A stretch of DNA of 64,000 nucleotides from Ixodes scapularis (Eukaryota; Arthropoda; Arachnida; Ixodida; Ixodidae), in contig NW_024609839.1 of NCBI RefSeq assembly GCF_016920785.2, positions 24,119,085-24,183,084 on the forward strand. The letters run 5' to 3'. Positions 20,620-32,774 of this stretch are shown here, in pieces. The notes below the pieces were generated by a model. The model was not told the origin of the DNA, did not search any database, and saw nothing but the letters and a program-made list of their open reading frames with translations. Made by a program: the position numbers and the translations under genes. Every line of letters starts with the position of its first letter. Position 1 is the stretch's first letter.

Positions 20620-21342
20620 ACGTCTCGGGCCCATGAGAAGTGTTTTAAACCGTAAAGAAAATGGAATGGCATATTTTTGCTTTTTGCAAGCACAAGTAGG
20701 TGTTTGCGAGCATTTTCGACGGGCCGAGAAAAGTCTTCGCCAGCACTGAAACTTGTTCCTTTGAACTTGCGGCCGTTAGATAGTATAGTTCATTTTGTCT
20801 TATGGAACGTGAACTTAACGATTACTGGGCGAGGGTGGTCAGATGTACGATGTCCAAGATGATGTGCATGCTCTATTTCTTTTGGGTCTATGGTTATGTT
20901 CAAGTGATCACGACAGTGCCGGATGACGAGTTGTTCAGATTGAGCAAACGTTTCTGATCCATTGGAGTTAGGTATGCCATAGAAAATGAAGTTGCGTCGA
21001 GAATGATTTTCGGCATCGTCCAGTCGCGCCTCCAGGCCACAGACCAAACGGGCCGTCTGAGCTGTCTTGATTTTTACATTTTCTAACTCTGTGCGCACGG
21101 GGGCGATATATTGATAATGGTTTTCGAGCTGAAATCTGATATGGCTTTGTCTGTTGTTAAAAGGTGGGTTTTAAGGTCTTGTACCTCCGCAAGTAATTTC
21201 GATTGACCGGTGGATAGTTTTTTTAGCTCGGCTAGTATGGCTTTAGTATCAGGACCAGGATTTGTTTCAATGTCACCCGATTGCAACAGCAAGGAACGGA
21301 TGGTATGGAAGCACTCTATCGAAATAACAACGCAACACTGCG
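20620..21342 (-). pseudogene. LINE ORF1 with 2A-like peptide, coiled coil and RRM-like domain
   Basis: The N-terminus reads HTIRSLLLQSGDIETNPGP. GDIETNPGP at 21277-21251 matches the 2A ribosome-skipping consensus DxExNPGP, which is documented in several APE-type LINEs. A coiled-coil stretch follows (LSTGQSKLLAEVQDLKTHLL), then the L1-ORF1-like domain with RRNFIFYGIPNSNGSETF and HAHHLGHRT...RPVIVKFTF. After KTK an in-frame stop occurs, but the family's C-terminal sequence continues in frame (GRKFKGTSFSAGEDFS). There is also a frame change near 21095. The protein would bind element RNA. This copy is inactive. Confidence 0.75.
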
Positions 21343-21432
21343 GGCTCACCAGCTGTATCAAAAAGTAATTACTTGTTTTTTTTAGAGAAAAGACTGCACG
21401 GTTTACTAACCTGCACGAAAAAGTTGAACGGA

Positions 21433-22815
21433 TTAGTGGTTTGCGTTGTGGCACAGCCACCGAGCCCACAGAGCGATATCGGCTGCGTCGGCTGGTTTAT
21501 AGTGGCTGATGTTGCCACGTGTGCATTGAGTGTGCCACGACTCCAACAGGAGGCGTCTCTGCCAGTTTTTCTCCGTTCCGAGGATGGAGCTGTTGTCAAG
21601 GTCGATGGAGTGGTTCATCTTCTCGACGTGTTCGGCCAGCGCGCTTCCCTCCACATTTTTCTTCGCGATGTCGTAGCGGTGGCGCCGCAGGCGCTCTGGA
21701 TAGTTTTTCATTTCCCCAACGTACGACGCGGGGCAGTCACCGCAAGGAATTTTATAAACCAGTCCCTGTGCCCTCTCCCTCGGTGGGCGATCCTTTGGCA
21801 GGGGGAGAAGGCCGCCGATGGTCGAGACTGGCCTGTGTGATACCGCTATGCCGTACTGTCGCAGTACTTGGGCGAGAACCTCGCTTGTGCCCTTGATGTA
21901 GGGTACACACACGCGGGTGGAGGGAGGGGGGGCGTCTTGGGTTGAAGGGGTGCGTCGAATTTTTTTGATCGTGCTTTTTACAAAACCAGCTGGGTAGCCA
22001 TTCTTCCGCAGGTCTTGTTTGATCGTTTCGATCTCTTTTCGAAGGGTCTCCTCTGATGTGCAGATTGTGATCGCCCGTCTGACGAGTGCCGAAGCCACGG
22101 AAGACTTATGTGCCCTAGGGTGGCTTGAGGAAAAGTCCAGGTATCGGCCTGTGTGTGTCGGCTTCCTATACACATGGAAGTCCAGGCGGCCGGACTTTCT
22201 CACTGCACAGACGTCTAGGAAGGGGAGACAGCCATCTGATTCGTGCTCAATCGTGAATTGAATCGCTGGCTCGATGGAGTTGAGATGTGTGTGGAGACGG
22301 TCGATCTCACTGGTCTTTACAACACAAAAGCAGTCATCGACATACCGCAGGAAACACACGGGTCCTGGGGAGAAAGTGTCCAGGGCTTTTCTCTCGATCG
22401 CCTCCATTACGAGGTTTGCCACAGTGACGGAGACCGCAGCACCCATAGCCGTACCACTGGTTTGTCTGTAGAAGCGGCCAGCAAAAGAAAAATGAGTGCT
22501 GGATAGGCAGAATTCCAGTAGACGGCAAATTTCGTCCACCTCAAGGCACATTCTTTCGGAGAGTCTCGTGTCAGACGAGAGGGCCTCCCGCGTCACAGAC
22601 ACTGCGAGAGGCACAGGCACACTTGTGAAAAGCGACACGACGTCGAAGGAGACAAGGCTCTCGTCGTCCCGCAGTTCGAGGCCCGATGTGAGCTCGATGA
22701 AGTGTCCAGAATTTTGGACATACGTGTCGGTCTTCCCGGTTAAAGGCGACCAAGGCAAAGTGCCAAGCCCACGGGAAAGTAATTTCAGGATCAAAAACTT
22801 CCAACTCCAAGTTTA
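21433..22815 (-). pseudogene. Penelope-like element: reverse transcriptase plus GIY-YIG endonuclease, 5'-truncated
   Basis: An uninterrupted 453-residue frame begins inside the reverse transcriptase. PLTGKTDTYVQNSGHF and SFDVVSLFTSVPV are followed by QTSGTAMGAAVSVTVANLVM and the catalytic FLRYVDDCFCVV. The C-terminal part is a GIY-YIG nuclease: GLVYKIPCGDCPASYVGE, ERLRRHRYDI, ALAEHVEKMNHSID. Both domains together define Penelope-like elements. The family's N-terminal third is missing and the first codons (22794 on) run into unrelated sequence, so the copy is truncated. The nuclease has Met after YVGE where Thr is usual. The frame is otherwise free of stops. Confidence 0.88.
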
Positions 22816-22839
22816 ATCTAATTTGGTCTCAAATAAAGT

Positions 22840-23074
22840 TGGAAAATGTATTGCAGTATCAGTATTTCTGTATTTGTATTTCTGCCCTCCCTAAAATGTA
22901 CTGCTGTATTTGTATTGCGAAATACTTTTTGCCTCTATCTAAAATGTATTTCCGATACATATTGCGATACACTTTTACAGATATATTTCAGTATCAGCAT
23001 TTTAGCTACTATTTTAAAGTATCCCAGTATTTGTATTTCCAAATGCATTTATGAGTATTTCTGCCCAACCCTTG
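22840..23074 (-). repeat. hAT-like terminus with GTATTTC/GATAC subterminal repeats
   Basis: Read on the minus strand this starts CAAGGGTTGGGCAG and continues with many copies of GAAATACA/GATACT-type words. A close relative starts CAGGGTTGGGCAG at 41337. Both point leftwards, so this is the 5' edge of an element lying below 23074, not the missing right end of the split hAT. The other end of this unit was not found; it runs into the Penelope remnant. Confidence 0.6.
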
Positions 23075-23214
23075 CTGCAAGCCGGACATTTGTTAAGCGC
23101 GTTCTTGACGTCGGACGTCACGATCAGACTCGAAGTGTGGCAACCACACCGCAGATGATGCGGAAGCGAAAGCGTGGCGGCTTAACTGGTATCATGAGAG
23201 AAAAGGACGTCCTC

Positions 23215-23442
23215 AGATGCATCTGCAAGGAAGATGTGGTGTGATTTCACGGGATAACTTGCATTTGTGGCGAATGAGTACGCTAACCACAAAAAGATAT
23301 TCAATAAGAAATGGCTTATTCGTGTTTGTTACTTGCGACTGTATAACAAGCTTGCCTTCTGTTGGGCTATCAACGCCGAATTCTTTAAATGCCTTGATGA
23401 AGTTGCTTCCATTGTCAGTTACAACTTTTACAATCTTGTCGG
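23215..23442 (-). pseudogene. hAT transposase exon c, second half
   Basis: The frame interrupted at 38663 resumes here: ...NTDKI joined to VKVVTDNGSNFIKAFKEFGV, the hAT block that carries a catalytic Asp (TDNGSN). It stays open to a stop near 23213, after which no hAT sequence is clear. The CAATCTTGTCGG repeat that ends this piece at 23431-23442 is the E2 target-site duplication; the other copy is at 38663-38674. Confidence 0.85.
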
Positions 23443-23983
23443 CCCCGCAGGGGGCACCTGTGAAAGCAGGTGTTTGGAGAGTGGCGTCTCCACGGACCCC
23501 GAGCCATGCGGGTTCGCCCGCCCACGTCTGACTGTGCGTGGCTTTCCCGTGTCTGGGGAAAAGGGCATCCTGGTGGTTGAGCCAAGCCCGGGGTAGGTTT
23601 GGACCCTTCGGGGCCCCCCGGGCGAGGCAATACACCACTTCGGCCCCTGCTTCTCATAGACGGGAGTCCTGGTAAGGCCCGGCCAGGATGATTCAGTCTA
23701 GTCGCCAGTCCTTCTACTATCCCCTCCCTTCTTTCACACTTGTCTCCTCCTCCTTTTCACTCTTCTCATTTCTCTTTCCTTTTCAACTTCTTTGGCGGCA
23801 AGGGCTAACCTTGGGTGGTGACAGATACTCTCGTCCAGATCCACACTTGGTTATAGTTCCTGGGTAGCGCTAATAGAGTAATGCTTCCAGCAAAGCCATA
23901 TTTGTTATGGGGTGTTACCTATTCCCTCGTTGGGCTCCGTGGTGGGCGGCGCGCCACAGATTCTGAACACCCTTTGCCTTCTT
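23443..23983 (+). promoter_or_regulatory. E2 5' UTR
   Basis: It begins with the hairpin monomer shared with E1 and E3. The first 270 bases differ from E3 at only a handful of positions, much less than the ORFs do. One monomer is present, against two in E1. Pyrimidine-rich sequence follows and then a conserved GGCGGCAAGGGCTAACCTTG block, also present in E1 and E3. Confidence 0.75.
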
Positions 23984-25292
23984 ATGGCTCCCCTCTCTTC
24001 TAAACCCCGAGCAGAGCGACCCTCCAAAAGGGTTCGCCCCGCTCCCCCTACTTTTGAAAAAGCCAAAGAACCCGACACCTTTTCACGATTTCTTGTACTT
24101 CATGCTGCGAACGACTCTCTACTGTTATCAAAGATGTCACCTTTCCTTGTCTCTAAGGTCCTAGAGCAGACGATTGGAAAGAATTACAAGGCAAAAAAAA
24201 CTTGCTGGAGACCTCCTCGTTGAGGTAGAAAACAAAACTCAAAGCACAGCATTACTGAAGTTGACTAGCTTAGGTGAACACCAAGTTTGTGTAACCCCGC
24301 ACCGGACTTTAAATACTGTCCGCGGCGTCATCTCTGAGGATGACCTCCTTCAGTGTACTGAAGAAGAAATTCTTGAAGGGCTGCGTCGGAGTGCTGTTGT
24401 TGCCGTGCGGCGAATCACGCTACGACGAGACGGACAGGAGATAACAACCCGACACCTAGTCCTGACTTTTGAACTCCACTCTCTGCCTTCCACCGTGAAG
24501 GCAGGGTATCTAAACTGCAGAGTTCGTCCTTTCGTTCCAAACCCACAGCGGTGCTTTCGTTGCCAGCGTTTTGGGCATGTCTCCCGAAACTGCCGTGGCC
24601 GTGAAACTTGTGCGAAATGTAGTGCCACTGACCACGTCGCTGACATATGTGAAGACAACCATAAATGCATAAACTGTGGCGGACCACTCCCCGCATTTTC
24701 ACGCACATGTCCGAAATGGAAGGAAGAAAAGGAGATAATTACATTTAAGGTCAAACACAATCTCAGCTACCAAGACGCTAGAGAACAGCTTGCCTTGAAG
24801 GCAAGGGTTCATATGCCGAGGCAGTGCGAAGGGGACCCCCACTGTCTATGGCATCCGTGGAGACGCAGACTTCCCCGGAAGACCTGTCATCTCCACAAGG
24901 GTCCTTTTACGTACGTCCGAAGACAGTGGGCAACCCACTGCCTTCATGCTCCAATGAGTGTATTGTGCCCTCTAAGGAGGGTGCTGCACCCTCCAAGGAG
25001 CCAGACGTGTCGTCACCGGCACTAGCTGGCCCTTCTGGCCGGGGTCGGGGGCTGCCTCCCCGTGCCTCTGGCAGCTCTTCAAAGCCTGGGCGGTCAGATT
25101 CACCTCTACCGCCCAGAGGACCCAAGGTCTCATTGGATAAGAAGATGGATGTGAGCGTCCCACTCTCCGATGAGGACCTTCCTCTCTCTCAAACAGGCTG
25201 TTTCCTCGGCCTCCTGTGAGGCTGGAGGACGGCCTAAAGACACTGTAAAAAAGAAAACCATCCCACGGATTGTGGCACCAAAAGACGCATAA
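23984..25292 (+). pseudogene. E2 ORF1: zinc-knuckle protein, three frameshifts
   Basis: It starts MAPLSSKPRAERPSK at an ATG matching the E1 and E3 starts. A frameshift lies in the A-run at 24189-24197, after which LAGDLLVEVENKTQ continues. The knuckles are intact: CFRCQRFGHVSRNC, CAKCSATDHVADIC, and CINCGGPLPAFSRTC (Leu replaces the usual His in the third). A second slip near 24800 moves the frame to GSYAEAVRRGPPLSMAS, and a third near 25195 is needed to reach the basic end KKKTIPRIVAPKDA. The protein cannot be made from this copy. Confidence 0.85.
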
Positions 25293-25352
25293 ACTACATT
25301 TCACAATTTTTGCGTAAAACACTTATTGAGGCGTTTCCTTTATTGAAGATAA

Positions 25353-28300
25353 ATGTCTTTCTTCCTTCAGGGGAACTGTAGAGGCCTCCTGTCTAACTAC
25401 GATGATGTGAGCGATCTTTTAGAGGATCACCGGCCCATTGCATGTTGCTTACAGGAAACGCACCTAAAAACCACCCACACCGATGTTTTAAAACACTTCC
25501 AGGTGTTTCGAAGGGACCGTACACATGCAGCTCACGCAGCTGGAGGTGTTGCGGTGGTTGTCCAACGTTCAATTCCTTCTAACGAGGTAGCCCTGCAGAC
25601 TTCACTTGAGGCGGTGGCTACACGTATTTTGTTAGATCGAATAATCACAGTCTGCTCATTGTATGTAGCTCCCAATTATCAGTTACATATGGAGGAGCTA
25701 GAAGACCTTGTTAATCAACTTCCTTCACCTTTTTTACTTTTAGGAGATTTTAATGCACACAATCCCCTGTGGGGTAGTGACAGACGGGATTCTAGAGGGG
25801 CCCTTGTTGAACGTTTTTTGCTTTCTGCGGGATTGTGCCTGCTGAACACAAATGAATCTACATATTTTAGCTCAGCAACTCACACTTTCACTTCCATTGA
25901 CCTATCTATTTGTCACCCATCATTATTCCCATTGCTTTCATGGAAGGTCATACCGAATCCTCACGGAAGTGACCACTTTCCCATCATCTTAGAATTTAAC
26001 CATCTTCCCATGACAGTCCCAACACGCTGTCCTCGTTGGAAATTCGAAAATGCCGACTGGCCTACCTTTAAAGAATCATCTCTTTTTGCATGCACATCAC
26101 TTGACGATCTTGATATCAATAATGCCACTCAACATATCACTCGGCACATTTTACAGGCTGCCATTCTCTCCATCCCCATGACGTCCTCGCATCTGCCCAG
26201 GAGACCAAAGCCCTGGTGGAACAAAGATTGCCGTTTGGCCAAAAAAGAACAAAATCGAGCGTGGGGTATATTTAGGCGCTACCCTACAACACACAATCTT
26301 ATTGAATTTAAGAGAAAAAGGTCCCAGGCGAGGTGGATTAGAAGGCAAGCTAAGAAAAAAAGTTCTAGAGGGTACGCTTCTTCAATTAACAGCACTGTAT
26401 CTGCAAAGGAAGTCTGGGATAGCGTACATAAAATTGACGGCTCTTACCGGGCATTCACTGTCCCACTCTTGAGTCGGAAAGGAGTTTGTTCTGCAAGCCT
26501 TGAGGAACAGGCCAACATCCTCGGTGAACACTTCGAGTATGTCTCCAGTTCGGAACATTACACCCTAACGTTCCAGCGATACAAGATCAATGCAGAAAAA
26601 AAAGCTGTTATCACATCAGGTGGCACGCACGAACCCTACAACACTCTATTTACAATATACAAACTTCAAATGGCACTTCTTTGTTCCAAGCAAACTGCCC
26701 CTGGACCAGATGGTATTCATTATAAAATGCTCGAACATCTTCATCCATCCACTATGGAGCTAATTTTGTACCTTTTTAATAGAGTTTGGCTCGAGGGCCA
26801 CTTTCCATCCTCCTGGAAGACTGCTGTGGTTGTACCAGTGCTTAAGCCCGGCAAAGATCCCTCTTGTGCATCTAGCTACAGACCAATAGCTCTAACTAGC
26901 TGTCTTTCTAAGACATTAGAAAGGATGATTAACAAGAGACTCATGTTTTTTCTAGAACGAAACAGCTGCCTTGATAAGTTCCAGTGTGGCTTTCGGTCAG
27001 CACGGTTCACTGTCGATCATCTTGTCCGCTTTGAGACCTTCGTACGTAAGGCGTTTGTCAACAGACAACAGTGTCTCTCCATCTTCTTTGATTTGGAAAA
27101 AGCATATGACACAGCCTGGCGTTACGGCATTTTGCAAGATTTATTCGATCTTGGTTTCCGTGGCCGAATGTTGAGTGCCATACAGAGTTACCTGCAGCAC
27201 CGTACGTTCCGCGTGAGGCTGGGAAAAACTCTCTCTAGGGAGTTTTTACAGGAGAATGGAGTCCCTCAGGGGGGTGTACTGAGTGTCACTCTTTTTATCG
27301 TCAAACTTAATTCCATTGGCCGTGTAATTCCTCCTTCGGTGCAATATTCCTTATATGTTGATGATCTCCAGATCTCCGTTTCATCCTGTAATCTCTCAAT
27401 TTGTGAACGTCGCGTTCAACTTGCGGTCAATAATTTGGTCAGATGGGCCGATACGAATGGGTTTAAATTTTCTCCCGAAAAAACAGCTTGTGTCAACTTT
27501 TCTCGTCGACGTGGTGCTCTTCAGGAACCGTCTTTGAACATGTATGGTTCTCCTATTGTTGTAAAAAATGAGCACAAGTTTTTGGGCCTTGTGTTCGATT
27601 CCAAGTTGACTTTCGTTCCACACATTAAGAGATTAAAACTCAAGTGCCTTAAATCTCTAAACATCCTTAAGGTCTTGTCACATGCATCATGGGGCTCGGA
27701 CCGACTGTGTCTGCTGCGTATCTATCACTCAGTCATTCGCTCCCAGCTTGATTATGGTTGTATTGTCTATAACTCTGCTTGGGCATCAGTTCTAAAGATG
27801 TTAGATCCTATTCATCATCAAGGACTGCGACTGGCTACTGGTGCATTTCGTACCTCCCCAGTGCTTAGCCTTTACGCGGAAGCAAACAAATTGTCCCTTG
27901 AGTATAGGAGGTTTTCCCTGGGTTTTATGTACTCTGTCAGGGTTCGCTCGGTCGCGGAGCACCCCGTTCGAGATAATATTGAGACGATCAAGTTCCAATG
28001 CACATTTGAAAACAAACCTTCCACAGTTCACCCTTTTTCTATTAGGAATAATACTGCAGCACAATCCGTTGGGATGGATGCAAAGCCTCAGTTGGTCCAA
28101 TACCCTCCGGAAATAGCTCCATGGAACAACTGCCAGATACATTGCGACCTTACACTGACCAAGTATAACAAAAAGAATGTTCCACAGGAAGTCATAACGC
28201 AGAACTTCTTTGAGCTTCAGACCAAATATCACAAGTATGCCAGTTTTTATACAGACGGGACAAAAAAAGACTCCGTAGTAGGCTGTGCTATGGTGGGACC

Positions 28301-29071
28301 ATCGGTAAATCAGGTGAAGAGAATAAATTCAAAAGCCTCTATACTAACAGCAGAGCTTTATGGTTTGTTGTTAGCTGTTGATTACATAATCAAAAAACGC
28401 CTTTCTCACACTGTAATCTACACCGACTCTTTAAGCTCTCTGAAGGCTGTCGCATCAATGAACCGTGTAAAAAACCCACTGGTTTCTGAGTCAAAGTACA
28501 AGATAATCCTGGCTGCAACGAAAAATTTTGACATAGTCTTATGCTGGGTTCCTAGCCATGTTGGCATTCCTGGAAATGAAGCAGCTGATAGTGCAGCCAG
28601 TTCTGCTAATGATATAGAAATTGACACACACCAAATACCCTACAAAGATTACCACAATTCTCTGAAACGTTCATCAAAGCAAAGTGGCAGCTGCAATGGA
28701 ACGGCGAAACCGGCAACAAACTACATGCAATCAAACCTCTTCTAGGCGAGTGGGAGAGCGCCCGACATCGGGAGCGCTTTTACGAAGTCGTACTGTGTAG
28801 GCTACGAATCGGTCATACTCGTCTCACACATGGACACCTCTTGAGCGGGGAGGATGCCCCTGAATGTGTGCACTGCAACCTACCTCTAAGTATTATGCAC
28901 ATACTCATTGAATGCCCTATGTATGACCAATGCCGGTATAAACACTACTCACTGCTTTATAAAGAACACATTCCACTACACCTTGCCGTACTACTAGGTG
29001 ACGAACCGCTCAGTCCATATAGTTGTGTTTTTAATTTCCTCACAGATATCGGCCTTCTATACCGACTGTGA
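25353..29071 (+). pseudogene. E2 ORF2: endonuclease-RT-RNase H, one frameshift
   Basis: The frame is open from 25353 for 1130 codons. The endonuclease begins FLQGNCRGLL: the Trp of the usual MQWNCRG is Gly here. It continues with LQETHLK, GDFNAHNPLWG and SDHFPII. The reverse transcriptase has FFDLEKAYDTAWRYG, NGVPQGGVLS and YVDDLQIS. RNase H has FYTDGTK, TAELYG, YTDSLS and CWVPSHVGIPGNEAAD. One base is missing near 28668, after SLKR; the next frame continues FIKAKWQLQWNGETGNKLHA through the C-terminal CVHC...H zinc knuckle to a stop at 29071. The frameshift falls after all catalytic motifs. Confidence 0.88.
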
Positions 29072-29279
29072 TTTTACTTTCTATCCTAAACTCATTGTCA
29101 TATTGTTTACACTTATACACATTCATGTTCATGGTTTTATCATATATTTCGCTACTATAGAATCGAAGCAGCCAACCAGGGGGCGCTTTGAATTCGCGAC
29201 GGTGGCGCCGCCACCTCAACACCTGGTCGCGTCGGTAGCGTCTCGGCGCCATAACTGTATTGTTTACTCCGGCTTGAAT

Positions 29280-32200
29280 ATGCTTCGTTTACGGTGCGGC
29301 CTCCAAAAAATCGAAAGCGTCAGCGAATTCTTTCGCGGGGCAAATTTAAAGAAAGGCGAGAAGCTGCAGAAGCATGTGTTTTCTGTGGAGGAGATCATCG
29401 ACGGCTCGACGAACGAGGTGGGGGCGAAGTGCGTGTCGCAGGTGCGACCGAACGTCGTGTACGACATATCTCTGCAGGTGAGTGGTGCTTGTTTACGTTT
29501 CACATTGAAATAACGTTGTTGCTACTGATCCTAAGAAGATTCGTGACAGCAATGAACCACTGTTGGCGTGCGTTCTCGTAGACGTCGAGAATGCGACCAG
29601 TGTCTTTTTCCGCCGCTGAACCTCCAGCAGAAGCGGTGCTGCGGAGAGTTCTTTCACGCTGAAGATATATTTTTGTTTCGCGGACGACGCTGGCATAGTA
29701 CGATAGTTACTTGAATATATATTGTTTTCGCCCATGATCATTTCGAAAAAAAAAAATTGGTTCATAAAGTTGAACAATCTTTTTCTTTTAGCTATCAAGG
29801 TCCCCACGCACGGTCGTGACCGGTACCTGTTCTTGCCGGGCGGGTGTCGCAGGTTGCTGCAAGCATTGTGCCGCAGTTTGTTTTTTTATTAATAATGCCG
29901 AGGATTCGTCGTGCACCAGTCGGCCTCAGCAGTGGGGCAAACCGAGCGGAAAACCTGTTTACGACCCCAACAAAGACATCAAGGATTTGTTTCCAGGTTA
30001 TTTTTTCCCAAAAATCTGTTATTTATCTGCCCATGCAGATAAATAACACTATATTCAGAGGCCGAAAAATAATGTGCTGTTAAATTGTTCCTCACAGATG
30101 ATGAGGAAAGATTGCAAAATCAAGAGTTCAGCCTTGGTTTAGTTTTGTGTAAAGGACTGTGCATCTCTTGACTATAATATTAATGACAATTTTCAGCTCG
30201 ATAGAGAGCTGGTATAAAACCTTTATTTTTTTTTCAGGTCCATCAACCTCGTGCCCCGACATTCGACCCGCGTCGCCGTCAGTTATGGTGGAATGCTACC
30301 CTGAAATCCAGGGCCCCTTGATGGAGATTCTAAAACTTTCCCGCAGGAGTACCAATGATTTGATATGCAGGAAAGTCGTAGATGACATGGTCGCCAAGGT
30401 GTCCCTGTCCGTGGACAAGGCAAGGCTTGTGGGGCTCCTCGCTGCCATGAAAGGGCCTCGCGAGGTCTACCACATGACCGCCTGCTCCACGGGCCTGAGG
30501 ATGTCTTTTAAAGCTGTGAACTTTTTGTCGGCGCTTGACGATACATTGCAGGAGCAGTATGTCGCCAACGTCATGTTCCTCTGCGATGTCGAGGACTTGG
30601 CAGTGGCTACGATGGGCCAGTCAACAAACCCCTGGCATGTTTCTGCTTGCACTATATCCTGCATCACAGAGACTGCGGCCAGATGTAGCAATGTTTAACA
30701 TAGCTGGTCCTTCATCTCTTAACACCTTTCCAAAGTGGCTTGTTTGCATTGCTTGTATGCGAGTCTTAACTCCATTGCTCTTCAGCCTTTGTACTTCTCG
30801 CTGGCATGTGGCTTCTGCATGTGGCGTGAGCCTGTTTGAAGCATTTCACCTTCTCCCTGTCCTGTTGCATGACTCGGTGTGAGTATCTATCAAGTGCTTA
30901 TAGTTACCACTGTGAAGCACATTCTTTTCAGATCAACTACCATATTATAAAGACCCAATTTTCAATAATTACAACAAAAGAAACATCCCAAAAAATGTAT
31001 AGCAAATTTTTCTGTAGGGAAGTGGCTCATAAAAACCAAACGTTTGATCTGGTGTAGTTAAAGTATTACAGAGTGATGCGTGCTCAGCTGTTGAAGGCAG
31101 GGACCTTCATGTGCTAAAGGGCGTTGTTTTGGGAACATTTAGAGCTGTGCTACAGATTTGCACTTTTGGCATGAAGTGCAAGGAGAGCATAGAGCGAAAA
31201 CTAATTCTGTGTTGAACTGGGCAGATCTGATGCAGCAACCTTTAAAATAATTCTGCAGGCTTGACAAAAAATCAGTCGTGCGAGGTGCCTCGAGTGGCTC
31301 TTGCATTTCGAGGAGGTAGAACATTACTGGAAGATGAAGAGAACTAGAGCTTAAGTGCCAGCCCCACTCACACCTCGCACAATTCACTGCTTTTTTGACA
31401 AGTAAGCTACATCAAAGGTTGCTGTTCAAGATTTGCTGAGCCCGACGCAAAATTGATGCTCTCTCCGCTCTCATTGCCGGTCGATGCTTAAATAACCCTC
31501 GTGCTCTTGCAGATGGTTGCAAAAAGACATGCAGCGCAGTTTCAAGTGCTCCTAGAACGACGACCTTAGGTATAACGTCACATGAAGATCCATGCTTTTG
31601 ACGCCTGTGCGTGAATTACCATGCTACAAAACTACACATAAATTACCACGTTACAAAACTAGTCTTAGAACATTATTACACCTTGTAATCCTTTGAATGT
31701 ACTATCACAGCATGTGAATGGTGCAAAATGGTTGCTTGCTTTGCTTTGCTTGGGTGGTGGGAAGAGCTTTTGCCTGCTTTGCATTTTGTCTGGCTAATGC
31801 TTCCAGGTGGCATGAAGAGCGCCGCATGCCCATCTCAAGCACAACCGCGAATGCGATTCGCACAAGAGGACGAAACTTTGAGGCTCTAGCCTTGGGCATG
31901 TGCAGACCGAAGCGCTTCACAAACAAAGCTGTCCAGTATGGTAATTAGCACATACTCAGTTTGGACTTTGGCAATGCACTGCATGATGACATCACAGTGA
32001 ATGTGTGGAGGCAAAGCTTTGTAGATGATCTGTTTATACATTGTCTTGCATTTTGTCGTACCTTGTATGCATACATGCAGGCATCGAGACGGAGCCAACA
32101 ACAAGGAAGGAGCTGCAGAGTAAACTGGGCACACCGGTTTTTGAGGCAAGGGATTTTCATGCCCACACTGATCTTGCACTCTTAGTGCAGAAAGATATTT

Positions 32201-32601
32201 ATAGTTTACTGTTTCAGACGGGACTTGTCGTCATGCCCGAGCAGCTCTGGCTCTGCTGCAGTCCGGACGGCCTCATCCAAGTAAGCGGGGAAACCGTCCT
32301 CATTGAAATCAAGTGCCCAGAATCGTGCAGGACCCGCCCCATTTTTGATCGTGAAGCAGGAATCTGCAATGTTGCCTACCTCACCAACACGGACGGTGAG
32401 CTTTCACTCGAGCCACCGCAACCATACTATACACAGGTGCAGGTACAACTGTATGTGTTGAACCTCAAGAAGGCCATCTTCTATGTGTATAGTCCCAAGG
32501 GATCCGAGTCTGTCCTGGTAAAGAGGGACGAGCGTTTTCTCATGGAATCAGTACCAAAATTTGAATATTTTTACTTCACCCACTTTTTCCCAATGTCATG
32601 A
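29280..32601 (+). CDS. SWIM zinc finger-YqaJ nuclease protein, five exons
   Basis: Exons 29280-29477, 29792-29996, 30238-30634, 31807-31940 and 32081-32601 join in consistent phase to a 484-residue protein. Exon 1 starts MLRLRCGLQKIESVSEFFRG. Exon 2 carries a SWIM finger, TCSCRAGVAGCCKHCAA. Exons 3 and 4 give the block GQSTNPWWHEERRMPISS. Exon 5 holds the YqaJ fold with WLCCSPDGLI, TVLIEIKCPES and YYTQVQVQLYVLNLKKAIF, which supply the nuclease's Asp, Glu-x-Lys and Gln residues. Introns 1, 2 and 4 are GT-AG. Intron 3 appears to be GC-AG (CCTG then GCATGT). YqaJ-family proteins are lambda-exonuclease-like nucleases; a helper role in transposition is inferred. The frame is uninterrupted. Confidence 0.8.
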
Positions 32602-32768
32602 ATCATCATGAAATTACTGTAAAATGCCATTTTTTGGGGCTATGTGTAATTATACCCCATATCTGTAGGGAACACTTAAGTAAAGAAAACATGCTATCAA
32701 TGAAAGAATAATTTTTATTTTTTAGGAAAAGATCTTCCAAACTTGCCAGTGTAGAATTGATGTTTTTG

Positions 32769-32774
32769 AATAAA
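32769..32774 (+). promoter_or_regulatory. Polyadenylation signal of the YqaJ gene
   Basis: AATAAA lies 168 bases after the YqaJ stop codon on the plus strand. It is the first such signal after the gene. Confidence 0.6.

Larger units (their letters stand above)
18890..21360 (-). mobile_element. Decayed CR1/L2-type LINE with 2A-like motif
   Basis: Minus-strand remains of a two-ORF LINE without RNase H: ORF1 (21342-20620), an endonuclease (about 20571-20000), the linker and the first reverse-transcriptase blocks (19862-18890). The sequence breaks off inside the reverse transcriptase near 18890. The 3' end is therefore missing here, unlike the usual 5' truncation, which implies a later deletion or rearrangement. 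The 5' end abuts the Penelope remnant. Confidence 0.75.

Noticed and set aside
22571..22810. Separate minus-strand gene overlapping the Penelope frame
   Set aside because: It is an alternate frame of the Penelope reverse transcriptase without motifs of its own.
23056..23074. CTGCCCAACCCTTG as the missing right end of the split hAT
   Set aside because: Its orientation is wrong. A right end would read CAGGG inward on the plus strand, whereas this one points left.
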